DNA of 11,460 nucleotides from CAYMLL01 sp964390645 (GTDB lineage Bacteria > Planctomycetota > UBA8108), in assembly GCA_964390645.1 (NCBI GenBank), contig CAYMLL010000252.1, positions 1 through 11,460 of the forward strand. The letters are read 5' to 3'. Position 1 is the first letter of the stretch. Each line of letters opens with the position of its first letter. Below the pieces are notes generated by a model, which did no database searches, had not been told where the DNA came from, and saw nothing but the letters and a program-made list of their open reading frames with translations. The translations under genes and the position numbers were made by a program. Of the stretch, positions 1 through 7,920 are shown piece by piece.

Positions 1-415
1 GGTGGTCGTCGTGGGCGTCGTGGTCGTCGTCGTCCTCGAGCTCGACGTCATCCGCCAGCAGGGAGCCGCCATCGGCCAGCGTGCCGTCGACCTCGACCTC
101 GACGCCCCGGGACAGGTGGACGAGGCCTTCCGGGCCATCGGGGGCTCCGTCGAACCGTGTCTCGCCGTCGACGATCACGACGACCTCGCTGAAATCGAGA
201 TCGACGCCATCGTTCTCGAGCTTCTCGACCGCGGCGACGAACTGGCTGCTCTCGATGTCGATGGAGACAACCGTTCCACGCAACTCGGATTGCGCCGCGA
301 CGGAGCCCGTCACCAGAAGAACCGTCAGCAGAAGAATCGGCACCAGAAGAACCGTGAGCAGGTCGGCACAGGGACCGTCGGGGAGCTTGTTTCGACGGGG
401 GCGATGCACGGTCAT
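1..415 (-). CDS. Secreted DUF5666-like small protein, 3' end outside window
   Basis: Reading the minus strand from ATG at 415 gives 138 codons with no stop before the window edge, so the C-terminus is missing. Residues 1-18 are basic to neutral, 19-35 form a Leu/Val hydrophobic core, and VAAQ at 39-42 looks like a signal peptidase I site (cut after A41). The mature part starts SELRGTVVSID and continues with a beta-strand-rich pattern. In it, V-I-V-D-G-E-T-R-F is followed by L-S-R-G-V-E-V-E-V-D-G and L-A-D-D-V-E-L, which is the layout I know from DUF5666 domains (small OB/beta-barrel-like, function unknown). The visible end is an Asp/His-rich tail (residues 127-138). A GGAGA ribosome-binding site 7 nt before the ATG supports the start; GTG at 409 is a weaker alternative. 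Secretion is well supported, the family is probable, and the function is unknown. The next gene upstream is 490 bp away, so it is probably transcribed on its own. Confidence 0.72.
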   Translation of the reverse strand, partial: MTVHRPRRNKLPDGPCADLLTVLLVPILLLTVLLVTGSVAAQSELRGTVVSIDIESSQFVAAVEKLENDGVDLDFSEVVVIVDGETRFDGAPDGPEGLVHLSRGVEVEVDGTLADGGSLLADDVELEDDDDHDAHDDH

Positions 416-422
416 GGGCGCG

Positions 423-427
423 TCTCC
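423..427 (-). promoter_or_regulatory. Ribosome-binding site of the DUF5666-like gene
   Basis: GGAGA on the minus strand lies 7 nt before the ATG at 415. It decides the start codon of a gene whose 3' end is not visible. Confidence 0.5.
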
Positions 428-434
428 GGCGAGG

Positions 435-482
435 CCGATTGCAAGGAGCACCGATTGCGAGGAGCGCCGATTGCGAGGAGCG
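435..482. repeat. Three tandem 16-bp repeats upstream of the DUF5666-like gene
   Basis: The plus-strand unit CCGATTGCGAGGAGCG occurs at 451-466 and 467-482 as exact copies. A third copy at 435-450 (CCGATTGCAAGGAGCA) has two differences. The array ends 19 bp before the start codon at 415, so it lies in the 5' leader or promoter-proximal region of that gene. It could be a binding-site array, a leader element that affects translation, or simple slippage expansion. Confidence 0.8.
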
Positions 483-905
483 GTGGAGACGGACCCGGCG
501 CTCCTCGGTCCTCTCCCCCCCACCTACGGCGCAAATTGCTTGCCAGTAGCGCCGAGAGCCCGGAGAAGGGCACTCCGAGCGGCCCTTCAGTCAAGTTCGT
601 TATACACTCGACCCAGGCGTCAGAGAAACAATCTTTCACTCCTCGCCCGGAGAGGGTACGGCTGAGGCGTTCGTCGAAAGGTCGGGGTTCCGGTGTCAGC
701 AGCGGTTGCCGGGGGCCATAGATCGGCTCGTCGGCAGAGAGCCGGGGGCGGTACCCGTCATGACACGGAGGGCCGGACTGGCGACGTGCCGGCTTCGCCT
801 CCGCGGCCTTCCGGGAGTGAGCCGTCGCGGAAATGCGGGCGGGTCCGTCAAGAGCTCGGGTGAGACCGCCGCTCTGGCGCCGGATCGAGCGTCTCGGACG
901 GGCTG

Positions 906-3239
906 CTAGCCTTCGGCCGGCCCGCTCCCCGGACGGGCAGGCCCCTTCATGCCGGCGATCCACCGGCGGATCAGCGCCACGCCTTCCTCGTGAACGAGGC
1001 GGCGGGGCAGGACCGGCATCATGACGCCGGGTTCCACCGACTCGAGCCGGTAGAGCAGGATCGATCGATCGGGCCGGCCCGGAACGATTCCGAACTCGCG
1101 GCCGCCGGAGCCCCGGCCCGCGGCAACCGGAGTCTTCCAGACGCCGAGCTTTGTCGGATCGGTCTGCGAGATCGTCAGGTCGAGTCCGGACGTGTTCGCC
1201 GGACCCGTGGCGCTGTGACAGTGAGCGCAGTTGATGTCGAGCCACGCCCGCGCTCGCTCCTGCGTCGACCCCGAGGTCGGATCGTCGGCGCGCGCGTTCC
1301 GCGGCGCGGATCCGGCTTCAGGGGCACCATGGAGAATGCCCAGGTCGCTCCAGTGCGTCAGCTGGTTGCGGCTGCCGTCCGCGTAGGCGAAGTCCTTGTT
1401 GAGGTTGCGCGTCTTCGGGCCGATCGGAACGAGCTTGCCTGCGTTGACGTCCGTCACGTGGCAGCTCTTGCACTGGTTGGCGTTGGGGATGATGTAGTCG
1501 TTCTGTCGCGCGTCGCCGTGCTCGTCGAGCCACCGCACGAGTGCGCTCGCGCCGCCGAGGCTGAGAGTCGCCTCCGTCTGCTCGTCGTTCCATACGTATG
1601 CAAAGCCGTACCAGCCGTCGGGCTCGTGCGTCAGGATCCGGGTCTCGATGAGTCGCTCGCCGGCGGACGCGTCCTTCAGGTCGCGGGGCATCGCGAAGGT
1701 CTTGGCGATGATCGATCCGACGGGAAACTCCAGCACGCCGTGGCTCCGGTAGGGAACCTGCCCACCCGCGGGCACCCGGACGAAGCGGTGCTTCACGGTG
1801 TAGTCGGAGAACAGCTGGCTGTTGAGCTCGTAGGGGACGACGCCGGGCACCGGCCTCTGCGTCGATCCGTCGCCTTCGAAGAGCCCGTAGTCCGAGAGCC
1901 TTCGCGGAGCCTCGCGATACACCGCCACGGCCCGATCGGTGGCGGGCTCCGGTGGCCTGTGAGGTGTCAGGCGCACCTCCGGCAAGGCAGCGAGCGAGTC
2001 GGTGTAGTCGGCGATGCGTCGGTCGATCCGCACCTCGCCCTTCTGCAGGAGGGCCAGGTTGAGGTTGGCGAAGTCGGCGTCGCCGTTGTTGTTGACGACG
2101 ATACCGCGTGCTCCATCGGGAAGACGACCGTCGACGACCTTCGTCGGATCGAGGATCCCGTCGTAGATGATCTGGGCGAAGGGAACTCCGAGCGCCTCCC
2201 CGAAGCGCTCGCGCTGCACGGCGTCGGGATTGCTCCCGCCGCCCGAGATGACGTTGTCGTGGACGTGGACGCGCTCCGGATAGGGGCTGTAGTTCTTGTC
2301 GTTCACCGGCCTTCCGGTGGTCAGGTAGCTGTAGACAGCGACGTTGAAGGTGTTGTTGTCGCGGATCTCGTTCTCGAAGATCTCGACGTCCACCATCGCC
2401 ATCACGGTCACCCCGGTTCCCGACGGCACGGTGGCGACGATATTCCCGGCCGGCGCGAAGTTCGGGAGGTTGTTCGAGTACACCTTGTTGTGAAAGACCC
2501 GGACGCTGCGGCCGTTCGACAGACGCAGGCCGGGAAGGTCGAAGACGAGGATGCCGCCGGTGTTGTTCGTCGTCACGTTGTCGTGGACATCGGCGTGGAT
2601 CGAGTTCTCGATCTCGATTCCCGCGACGTTGTGCTCGGCCCGACATCGCCGGACGATGATCTCCTCCGACTGTCCCACGTAGATCCCCGCGTCGGATGCG
2701 CCGATGGCGATGCAGTCCTCGATCAAGACATTGCGGCATTGCACCGGGTAGAGCCCGTAGGCGCCGTTGCTCGTCTTCGGTCCGCCGGTCCACTCCGTGC
2801 GGACGCCCCGGATCGTCACGCCGTCGGCGCCGAGCACCTTGATCGCGTTGCCGACCGCGTCCTCGACCGCGAGGTCCTCGATGACGAACGCGTCACCGGT
2901 CGCGTAGATCCCCTCGCTTCCCGCGTTCTGCGTCGCGAACGAGAGGACCGTCCGGCGGTGGCCTCTGCCGCGGATCGTGATGTTGTCCGTCGTCGAGGTG
3001 ATCTCCTGGTGAAGCCGGTAGGTGCCTTCCTCCAGCTGGATCGTGTCACCGGGAACGGCGGCGATCAGGAGCCCCTGCAGGGCGTGTGCGGCCCCGGGGC
3101 CCGGAGGAACGGTGAAGACGCTCGGGCGAGTGTCGCTGCCGTTTCCGGCCGACCGCGTGGGGCGATCCTCCTTGTCGCTCGAGGAGCACGCTGTCGCGAG
3201 CAGGCTCGCCGCGACGATCAGGGGACGGCAGTGGAGCAT
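906..3239 (-). CDS. Lipoprotein fusing a parallel beta-helix domain to an SO2930-type dihaem c-type cytochrome
   Basis: The protein has 777 residues from ATG at 3239. I chose this start because it begins a lipoprotein signal: MLHC, a hydrophobic stretch, then ATAC with the lipobox Cys at 18. The frame is open further upstream but Arg-rich and unlike protein. Residues about 40-395 are a right-handed beta-helix with repeated turns such as NITIRG, VTIRGV, NVLIEDC, IIVRRC and VHVHDNV, as in NosD-like and TIGR03805 proteins. Residues about 440-777 match the SO2930/HNE_0200 (TIGR03806) type: LSDYGLF at 448, then LNSQLFSDY. The haem-attachment motifs are CKSCH (590-594) and CAHCH (671-675), with VMMP (Met740/741) as a likely axial Met. 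Both haem groups would be attached outside the cytoplasmic membrane, on a lipid-anchored protein. These two families usually sit side by side as separate genes, and here they are one chain. The electron partner and the helix ligand are unknown. The translation start has only a weak GAGAG purine stretch before it. Confidence 0.85.
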   Translation of the reverse strand: MLHCRPLIVAASLLATACSSSDKEDRPTRSAGNGSDTRPSVFTVPPGPGAAHALQGLLIAAVPGDTIQLEEGTYRLHQEITSTTDNITIRGRGHRRTVLSFATQNAGSEGIYATGDAFVIEDLAVEDAVGNAIKVLGADGVTIRGVRTEWTGGPKTSNGAYGLYPVQCRNVLIEDCIAIGASDAGIYVGQSEEIIVRRCRAEHNVAGIEIENSIHADVHDNVTTNNTGGILVFDLPGLRLSNGRSVRVFHNKVYSNNLPNFAPAGNIVATVPSGTGVTVMAMVDVEIFENEIRDNNTFNVAVYSYLTTGRPVNDKNYSPYPERVHVHDNVISGGGSNPDAVQRERFGEALGVPFAQIIYDGILDPTKVVDGRLPDGARGIVVNNNGDADFANLNLALLQKGEVRIDRRIADYTDSLAALPEVRLTPHRPPEPATDRAVAVYREAPRRLSDYGLFEGDGSTQRPVPGVVPYELNSQLFSDYTVKHRFVRVPAGGQVPYRSHGVLEFPVGSIIAKTFAMPRDLKDASAGERLIETRILTHEPDGWYGFAYVWNDEQTEATLSLGGASALVRWLDEHGDARQNDYIIPNANQCKSCHVTDVNAGKLVPIGPKTRNLNKDFAYADGSRNQLTHWSDLGILHGAPEAGSAPRNARADDPTSGSTQERARAWLDINCAHCHSATGPANTSGLDLTISQTDPTKLGVWKTPVAAGRGSGGREFGIVPGRPDRSILLYRLESVEPGVMMPVLPRRLVHEEGVALIRRWIAGMKGPARPGSGPAEG

Positions 3240-4052
3240 GGTCAGGACTCTCTCTCGGAGACCGAAGTGGAACCGGGGTCGTCGTCGTTGCGGGCGTCGG
3301 CCGCAAGGCGCCGGCGTCCGAGGGTCGTGCGCTCTCGTCGCTGACTTTCCCGGGCACGATCGTCGTGAGCCCGTCGCTGCGCGCGCGTCGCCCTGGCGCA
3401 TTCTCGGCCACCCGGTTCGAGAATTCCACCCCGCGGAACGATCGACCCGCGGTCATCTCCGACCTTGACCTGCGACGACGAGGGCGGATGCTGGCGGAGT
3501 GCGGCCCCGCCTCCTGCCGCGGCGAGGGTGGGTTCGCGTGCGGAAGAGCGTCCCGAGGACGTTCGCGGCGGCTGTCGTCGCGTCGAGAGTCTGCGTCCTT
3601 CGGGGATCCTCGATCCCGGGTCATCGGGGACGTCGGTGATCCGAGATGGACCCGGGCCGTTGTCTCGGGTCCATCGCGGTCGTCGTTCGACTGGCCGCCG
3701 TGGCCCGCGTGGACGGGAGCACGGAGGCCTTCTGTACTCCGCGACGGTTCCGCCGCCGCGAGGACGCGTCGGTGAGGCCCTGGAAGGCCCCTTCGGTGCG
3801 TGCACCGGTCGTCGGAGCCGGACGCCTGTGGACAGAGCTGATGCAGAGAACCGGTTACCGTGGACGTTCCTGCGGCCCTTCGCGAGGAGCCTCGACGTTG
3901 CCGTCACGGCGCCGCAGTGGTGGAAGGTGCTGCAGGCACCACGGGTTCGAGGCTTCCGGGGTTTCGACGGGCGCTCGCGGCACGGCCGATCCACCGCTGA
4001 CGAGGAGGCCGCGAAGCGTCGGGGCGCCAGGGTGAGCAGATCCCCGTCGGCG
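3240..4052. other. Divergent intergenic region with no supported gene
   Basis: About 810 bp separate the starts of the cytochrome gene (minus) and the GH123-like gene (plus). Open frames cross it on both strands, but their translations are Arg/Pro/Ser/Gly-rich with no recognisable domain, as expected from GC-rich DNA lacking stop codons. The region should hold the promoters of both genes. I cannot point to a convincing -35/-10 pair for either. The clearest structure is the inverted-repeat cluster at 3603-3675. Confidence 0.55.
3603..3675. repeat. Cluster of inverted repeats, including a perfect 10-bp hairpin
   Basis: GATGGACCCG at 3645-3654 is perfectly complementary to CGGGTCCATC at 3666-3675, with an 11-nt loop. 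A second inverted repeat lies just upstream: GGGATC (3603-3608) and GATCCC (3612-3617). The right arm of the large hairpin resembles CCCGGGTCATC at 3615-3625, so one motif is present in related copies. There is no T-tract after it, which argues against an intrinsic terminator. An operator-like site or structured leader between divergent genes is plausible. Confidence 0.6.
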
Positions 4053-6887
4053 GTGACGTCCGGCGTCCCGGATCCCGGCGCCGGGCTGCGACCCCGGGCG
4101 GGCGGGGGTGTCGCGGCCTGGCGCCCCAAGGTCGGGACGACCTCCGGTCCCGGTCGATCGCTCCGCGCGTGCCTCGTCGTGCTCTGCCTGGCGTGGTGCC
4201 GGCTGGCTCCGGCGGGGGAGGCGGATCCGATCAACCTCTCGCGTCTGGCGCACGCGCGCGCCTCGGACGAGATGGACGGCGCTCACGGCGCCGGCAACGC
4301 GGTCGACGGGGATGCGCAGACCTTGTGGACCGTCTGGGAGTGGCACGTCCCGAAGGAGCGCAAGGACGTCTGGCTCGAGCTCACCTTCTGGCGGTCCTTC
4401 CGCGTCAAGTCCGTCGAGATCCGCTGGCACGTGCGTCCCGCGAAGCCCGTGCTCTCCGTCCGCGCCGGCGGCGCGTGGAAGCCCGCGACGGTGCAGGAGA
4501 AGCGCGAGGGAACGGTCTCGTGGCTACGCTGGAGCTCGCCGCGGGACATCAGCGGGTTTCGCATCAGCGCGCCTCGTCCCGACGGCATCCTGATCCGGGA
4601 GGTGCTCGTGCACGGACATCTCGGCGCGGGCACCTCGTTCCTCGACGAGGAGCTGCCTCCGCCGGCGCCGGCTCCGGGGGGGATCGGCGAGCTTCCGTCG
4701 AGCTTCTCCCAGGCGGACGGCGTCCTGGATATCGCGCTCGACGGCGGGCCGGAGGTCTCCCGGCTCGAGGTGGACTGGAGCCGCGCGGCGAAGCGCACCC
4801 TTCTGGAGCTGACGACCGCCGCCGGCGAGATCCTCCTGGCGCCGTCGAGCCGCTTCCGGACCTCCTGGGACCTGACGCGAGCGCGTAGCGCATCCCGTGT
4901 ACGTGTCGTGTCCCTGGAGTCGGCGGGCTCCGAAGCGCGGGCGCGGCACGTCCGGGTGCTCGGCCCGCGGGGGCGTCCGCCTTCCGCCTCCGGCGCTCTG
5001 AAGCTGTGGACCCGGAGCGCGTTGAGAAGCGTCCGCCGGCGAGACCCGGGGCCGCGGGCGACGGAGCGGCAGGCGCTCGCGATCACGCTGGCCCGCAACG
5101 AGTACGAGGCCGGCCAGGTCGTGCTGCGCAACGAGGGCGCGACGGCGTCCGTGCGCGACGTGCGCTTGCGGATCGACGACCTGCGGAGCGATGGCGGCCG
5201 CCCCCTCTCCTCGCGTCACATCCGGTGGAGCCCGCTGGGCTACGTCAACCACGAGCACGCCGAGGTGCTGCTCGAGAGCGCGTCCTTCGACGTCCCTCCG
5301 CGCTCTTCCCGCGCGGTGTGGATCACGGTCCACGCGCCGCTGCAGCAGCCTCCGGGCGTCTACCGCGGCGCGGTCGTCGTTCAGCAGCCCGGTCACGATC
5401 CCCGCCGGGTCGCGCTCGCGGTCACGGTCTGGCCGCTGACGCTGCCTGTGCGGACAGGAGTCGAGAGCACGTACTTCAGCATCTGGGGAGTCGACGGCTT
5501 CCTCGGGGAGTCCCTGCGCCGTCCGGAGCGGCGGGCCCGACTGGCTCGCGAGGTCGCCGAGGACTACGCCCGCCACCGTCTCTTCGCGGGGCTGCATCCG
5601 TTCGAGGAGGAGAGGGAGGCGATGCTCGCGGCTGCGGAGAAGGGCGACTTCGGCGAGCTCGAGCGGTGGGCGTCCTTCTGGCGCCGCCGCGGCATCCCCT
5701 TCGAGGTGAGCATCCCGTGGCCGGGCGACGAGCAGCGCTTCGCGTTCTGGTCGCGGGAGCTCGAGCGGCGCGGGTGGACCGGCGTGGTCAAGGTGACCGA
5801 CGAGCCCAGCGGGAGGGTGCCGAGCGTGGTCGAGGCCTGCGAGAAGCTGAAGAAGTGGGCGCCCTACCTGCGGCCGAAGTCCGCGTTCAAGAGCTGTCCG
5901 GCAGGCTACGACTTCAGCTGGGTCGGCCACATCCGGGAGTGGGGCTACCAGCCTCGCATCTGGAACGACGACGCGGTCGCGGCGATGGTGCGGTTCAACC
6001 GCGAGCGCGAGGCGGCCGGAGACCGGGTCTTCTGGTACATCCACACGTTTCTCGGCATCGACCGCTCGCCGTACCTGCGCCGCATGTACTTCTGGGCGCT
6101 GTGGAAGTACCGGGTGCGCGGGCCGATGCTCTACAGCACCTGCGAGTGGGACTACGCGGGAGTCGATCGCTGCCTCGACGACTACATCGTCGACGGGGGT
6201 GCCGCAGGCACGTTGCTGTGGCCGGGAGATGGCAAGTTTCTCGGCTCGGTGCAGTGGGAGACCCTGCGCGACGGCATCGAGGACCACGATCTCCACACCC
6301 TGCTGAAGGGGAAGGCCGGCACGTTCGTTCGCGAGCACGGAGACGGGCCACTGGCGAGGGAGGCTCGCGAGGCGCTCGAGGACACCGACGGCGTCTTCCG
6401 GGTCTTCCAGAACGAGGCGGACGCGGAGGGCTTCGCTCTGCGGATGAACTCCGGAGGCTCACCCACGTGGGCGGCGCGTGACCGGCCGGAAGATCTTTAC
6501 GCGGCCCGCGATCGCCTCGCCCGCCTGGCCGTGGAGCTCGACCACGCGGCCGGCGGCGGAGCGGTGCTGCGGACCCGGCCGCGATCGCTGTCGCTGCGCA
6601 CGCGTGCGAGCCGGACTCCGTCCGAGCAGACGCTCGAGGTGCGCAACGTCGGCAGGGGGAGCCTCGACCTGCGCGTCAGCTCCGACGTCGAGTGGCTGAG
6701 AGTGGAGCCGGTGAAGCCGGACTCCGCGGTGGCCGCGGGCGGACGTCGGACGATCCGGCTGGAGTGGGCGACCCGGAATCTCCGCCCCGGTCGTTACCGC
6801 GCCACGGTGCGGATCGAGGTCGCCGGGGCGCTGCCGGCTTCGCTGATCGTGCCGGTCGAACTCGGCGTCGAGCCCGTCTCTCCGTGA
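4053..6887 (+). CDS. Secreted GH123-like (DUF4091) glycoside hydrolase with N-terminal discoidin-like and C-terminal BACON-like domains
   Basis: Numbering from GTG 4053 gives 944 residues. The hydrophobic core at residues 37-50 and APA/GEA near 52-57 form a signal peptide, so the product is exported. Residues about 60-190 resemble an F5/8-type C (discoidin/CBM32-like) domain, with NAVDGDAQTLWTVW and VWLELTF. Residues about 343-760 form the DUF4091/GH123-like core, from ALAITLARNEYEAGQVVL to ETLRDGIEDHDL. Its VTDEPSG motif places Asp583-Glu584 where GH123 N-acetyl-beta-galactosaminidases have their substrate-assisting Asp and acid/base Glu. The last ~105 residues (DLRVSSDVEWLRVEP, LRPGRYRATV) look like a BACON/Ig-type domain. 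The start is uncertain: there is no in-frame ATG before the signal peptide, no clear ribosome-binding site, and GTG 4032 is equally possible. The substrate is not certain, because DUF4091 is wider than characterised GH123. The gene stands alone on the plus strand, converging on the GH97 gene. Confidence 0.82.
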   Translation: MTSGVPDPGAGLRPRAGGGVAAWRPKVGTTSGPGRSLRACLVVLCLAWCRLAPAGEADPINLSRLAHARASDEMDGAHGAGNAVDGDAQTLWTVWEWHVPKERKDVWLELTFWRSFRVKSVEIRWHVRPAKPVLSVRAGGAWKPATVQEKREGTVSWLRWSSPRDISGFRISAPRPDGILIREVLVHGHLGAGTSFLDEELPPPAPAPGGIGELPSSFSQADGVLDIALDGGPEVSRLEVDWSRAAKRTLLELTTAAGEILLAPSSRFRTSWDLTRARSASRVRVVSLESAGSEARARHVRVLGPRGRPPSASGALKLWTRSALRSVRRRDPGPRATERQALAITLARNEYEAGQVVLRNEGATASVRDVRLRIDDLRSDGGRPLSSRHIRWSPLGYVNHEHAEVLLESASFDVPPRSSRAVWITVHAPLQQPPGVYRGAVVVQQPGHDPRRVALAVTVWPLTLPVRTGVESTYFSIWGVDGFLGESLRRPERRARLAREVAEDYARHRLFAGLHPFEEEREAMLAAAEKGDFGELERWASFWRRRGIPFEVSIPWPGDEQRFAFWSRELERRGWTGVVKVTDEPSGRVPSVVEACEKLKKWAPYLRPKSAFKSCPAGYDFSWVGHIREWGYQPRIWNDDAVAAMVRFNREREAAGDRVFWYIHTFLGIDRSPYLRRMYFWALWKYRVRGPMLYSTCEWDYAGVDRCLDDYIVDGGAAGTLLWPGDGKFLGSVQWETLRDGIEDHDLHTLLKGKAGTFVREHGDGPLAREAREALEDTDGVFRVFQNEADAEGFALRMNSGGSPTWAARDRPEDLYAARDRLARLAVELDHAAGGGAVLRTRPRSLSLRTRASRTPSEQTLEVRNVGRGSLDLRVSSDVEWLRVEPVKPDSAVAAGGRRTIRLEWATRNLRPGRYRATVRIEVAGALPASLIVPVELGVEPVSP

Positions 6888-6958
6888 GGGCGCCGCGGGC
6901 TGCCGTCGGGCGGCTCGTCGGGCTCCGACCCGGTGATCCCGGCGGCGCGCTCAGCGCG
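6888..6958. terminator. Possible bidirectional terminator region between convergent genes
   Basis: The 63-bp gap between the two stop codons contains three short GC-rich stems: GCCG/CGGC (6902-6905 with 6911-6914), GTCGG/CCGAC (6917-6921 with 6925-6929) and CGCGC/GCGCG (6946-6950 with 6954-6958). The loop of the third is the GH97 stop codon. None has a T-tract and such stems are common in GC-rich DNA, so this is a weak call that relies mainly on position. Confidence 0.25.
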
Positions 6959-7514
6959 GCGCGAGGCTGGCCGTGAAGCCGCCGCCGGGGGCCCTCGCGA
7001 CGCGCAGCGACTTGCCGGTGTCGACGGTTCGCGTCCGCGTGCGGATGGCGTCGGGCTCGTCCTCGTCCAGGGAGCCGTCCACGTGCAGCCGGGCGTCGTA
7101 CTCTCCGGGCGGCAGAAAGCGCAGCGGCACGTCCACCTCGCGCGGGGTCCAGTCGGTCATGCCGCCGAGGTACCACTTCCTGCCCTTGCGGCGGGCCAGG
7201 ACGATGTAGTCGCCCGCCACGCCGGTGACGAAGCGCGTCTCGTCCCAGGTGGTCGGCACCTCGACGATGAAGTCGAAGCCGGTCCGTCCCTGGTAGCTCG
7301 ACGGGGTGTCGCAGACCATCGGCATCGGGTTCTCGTACACGACGTACATCGCCAGGTGGTGGCAGCGGGTGCCGAGCACGAAGGGGTTCTCGTTGCGGGC
7401 GACGATCCTCTCGCTCGAGATCGAGCGGAAGCCGCCGCAGTGGTCGTCGAGCGGTCCGGCCAGCTGCCGCACGTACGCGGCCTCGACGTCGTGCGGCGGG
7501 GTGCACCGTTCGCT

Positions 7515-7517
7515 CTA
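7515..7517 (-). other. In-frame TAG inside GH97 at a usual Trp position
   Basis: The codons read GAG TAC AGC AAG TAG AGC GAA. GH97 proteins generally have Trp after the Lys in this E-Y/N-x-K-W-S segment, so a single TGG to TAG change explains it. Neighbouring genes (906-3239 and 9045-10058) end in TAG, so general TAG reassignment is unlikely. Confidence 0.8.
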
Positions 7518-7904
7518 CTTGCTGTACTCCAGGTTGAGCACGCCTTCGCGGTTGAAGAGGTGCGGGTACGTGCGGTGCTCGCCGCTGGGCTTGTACGAGC
7601 CGTGAAACTGGATGTGGAGCCGGTGCCGGGCCGCCGACTCGAGCACGCGCTCGCAGAAGCGGATCATGTCCTGGTCGTCGCGGTCGAGGAAGTCGACCAT
7701 CAGTCCGCTGATGCCCCAGTCCTCGTACTGCTGGAAGGCCTCCTCGAGCTTCCCGTCGAGAGCCTTCCAGTGGACCCAGAGGCGGATGCCGCCCCCGCGC
7801 TCGCGGGCGTATTTCAGGATCTCGGGCAGCTTCAGCTCGGGCCTCGGCGTCAGGATGTCGGTGTCGGGCCGCGGCGAGAAGCCCTCGGCCGACTGCACGT
7901 GCCA

Positions 7905-7920
7905 CGGCCGGCAGGTCGGC
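7905..7920 (-). other. Frameshift site in the GH97 gene
   Basis: On the minus strand, upstream codons encode IAYHAVVAD and the downstream continuation (WHVQSAEGF, beginning with TGG at 7904-7902) lies in another frame. Total length from start to final stop is 2002 nt, one more than a multiple of three, so an extra base or a two-base loss is implied. The exact base cannot be fixed from one sequence. Confidence 0.8.

Larger units (their letters stand above)
416..905. other. Non-coding stretch between the cytochrome gene and the DUF5666-like gene
   Basis: No reading frame here looks like protein: those open in either direction are Arg/Pro/Gly-rich and resemble no family I know. Apart from the 16-bp repeats there is one relatively AT-rich pocket at about 591-640. 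Read on the minus strand it contains TATAAC (604-599), with TTGTTT (631-626) upstream. The 21-bp spacing is too long for a good sigma-70 promoter, so this is only a weak candidate for the DUF5666-like gene. I see no convincing terminator after the cytochrome gene's stop at 906. Confidence 0.5.

Noticed and set aside
604..626. Promoter with TTGTTT and TATAAC on the minus strand
   Set aside because: The 21-bp spacer is too long for a normal sigma-70 promoter; kept only as a weak note in the non-coding entry.
706..909. Small plus-strand open frame of 67 codons
   Set aside because: No ribosome-binding site of note, Arg/Gly-rich composition and no family resemblance.
412..1245. Minus-strand open frame of 277 codons from inside the cytochrome gene across the non-coding region
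   Set aside because: Arg/Pro/Ser-rich translation without motifs; it overlaps the real gene in another frame.
990..3344. Very long plus-strand open frame (784 codons) opposite the cytochrome gene
   Set aside because: Its translation is Val/Asp/Arg-rich with no domain, and is the expected antisense shadow of a GC-rich gene. The minus strand has the lipobox, beta-helix repeats and CxxCH motifs.
3465..4052. N-terminal extension of the GH123-like frame to a TTG start
   Set aside because: About 196 Arg/Pro/Gly-rich residues before a signal peptide make no sense for an exported protein; the frame is open only because GC-rich DNA has few stops.
4524..6338. Minus-strand open frame of 604 codons inside the GH123-like gene
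   Set aside because: No recognisable domain; shadow of a clearly coding plus-strand gene with the DEP motif.
6951..7898. Two separate small genes (7515-7898 and 6951-7472, minus)
   Set aside because: They share one frame, are divided only by a TAG, and continue the GH97 barrel and C-terminal domain, so they are pieces of one broken gene.
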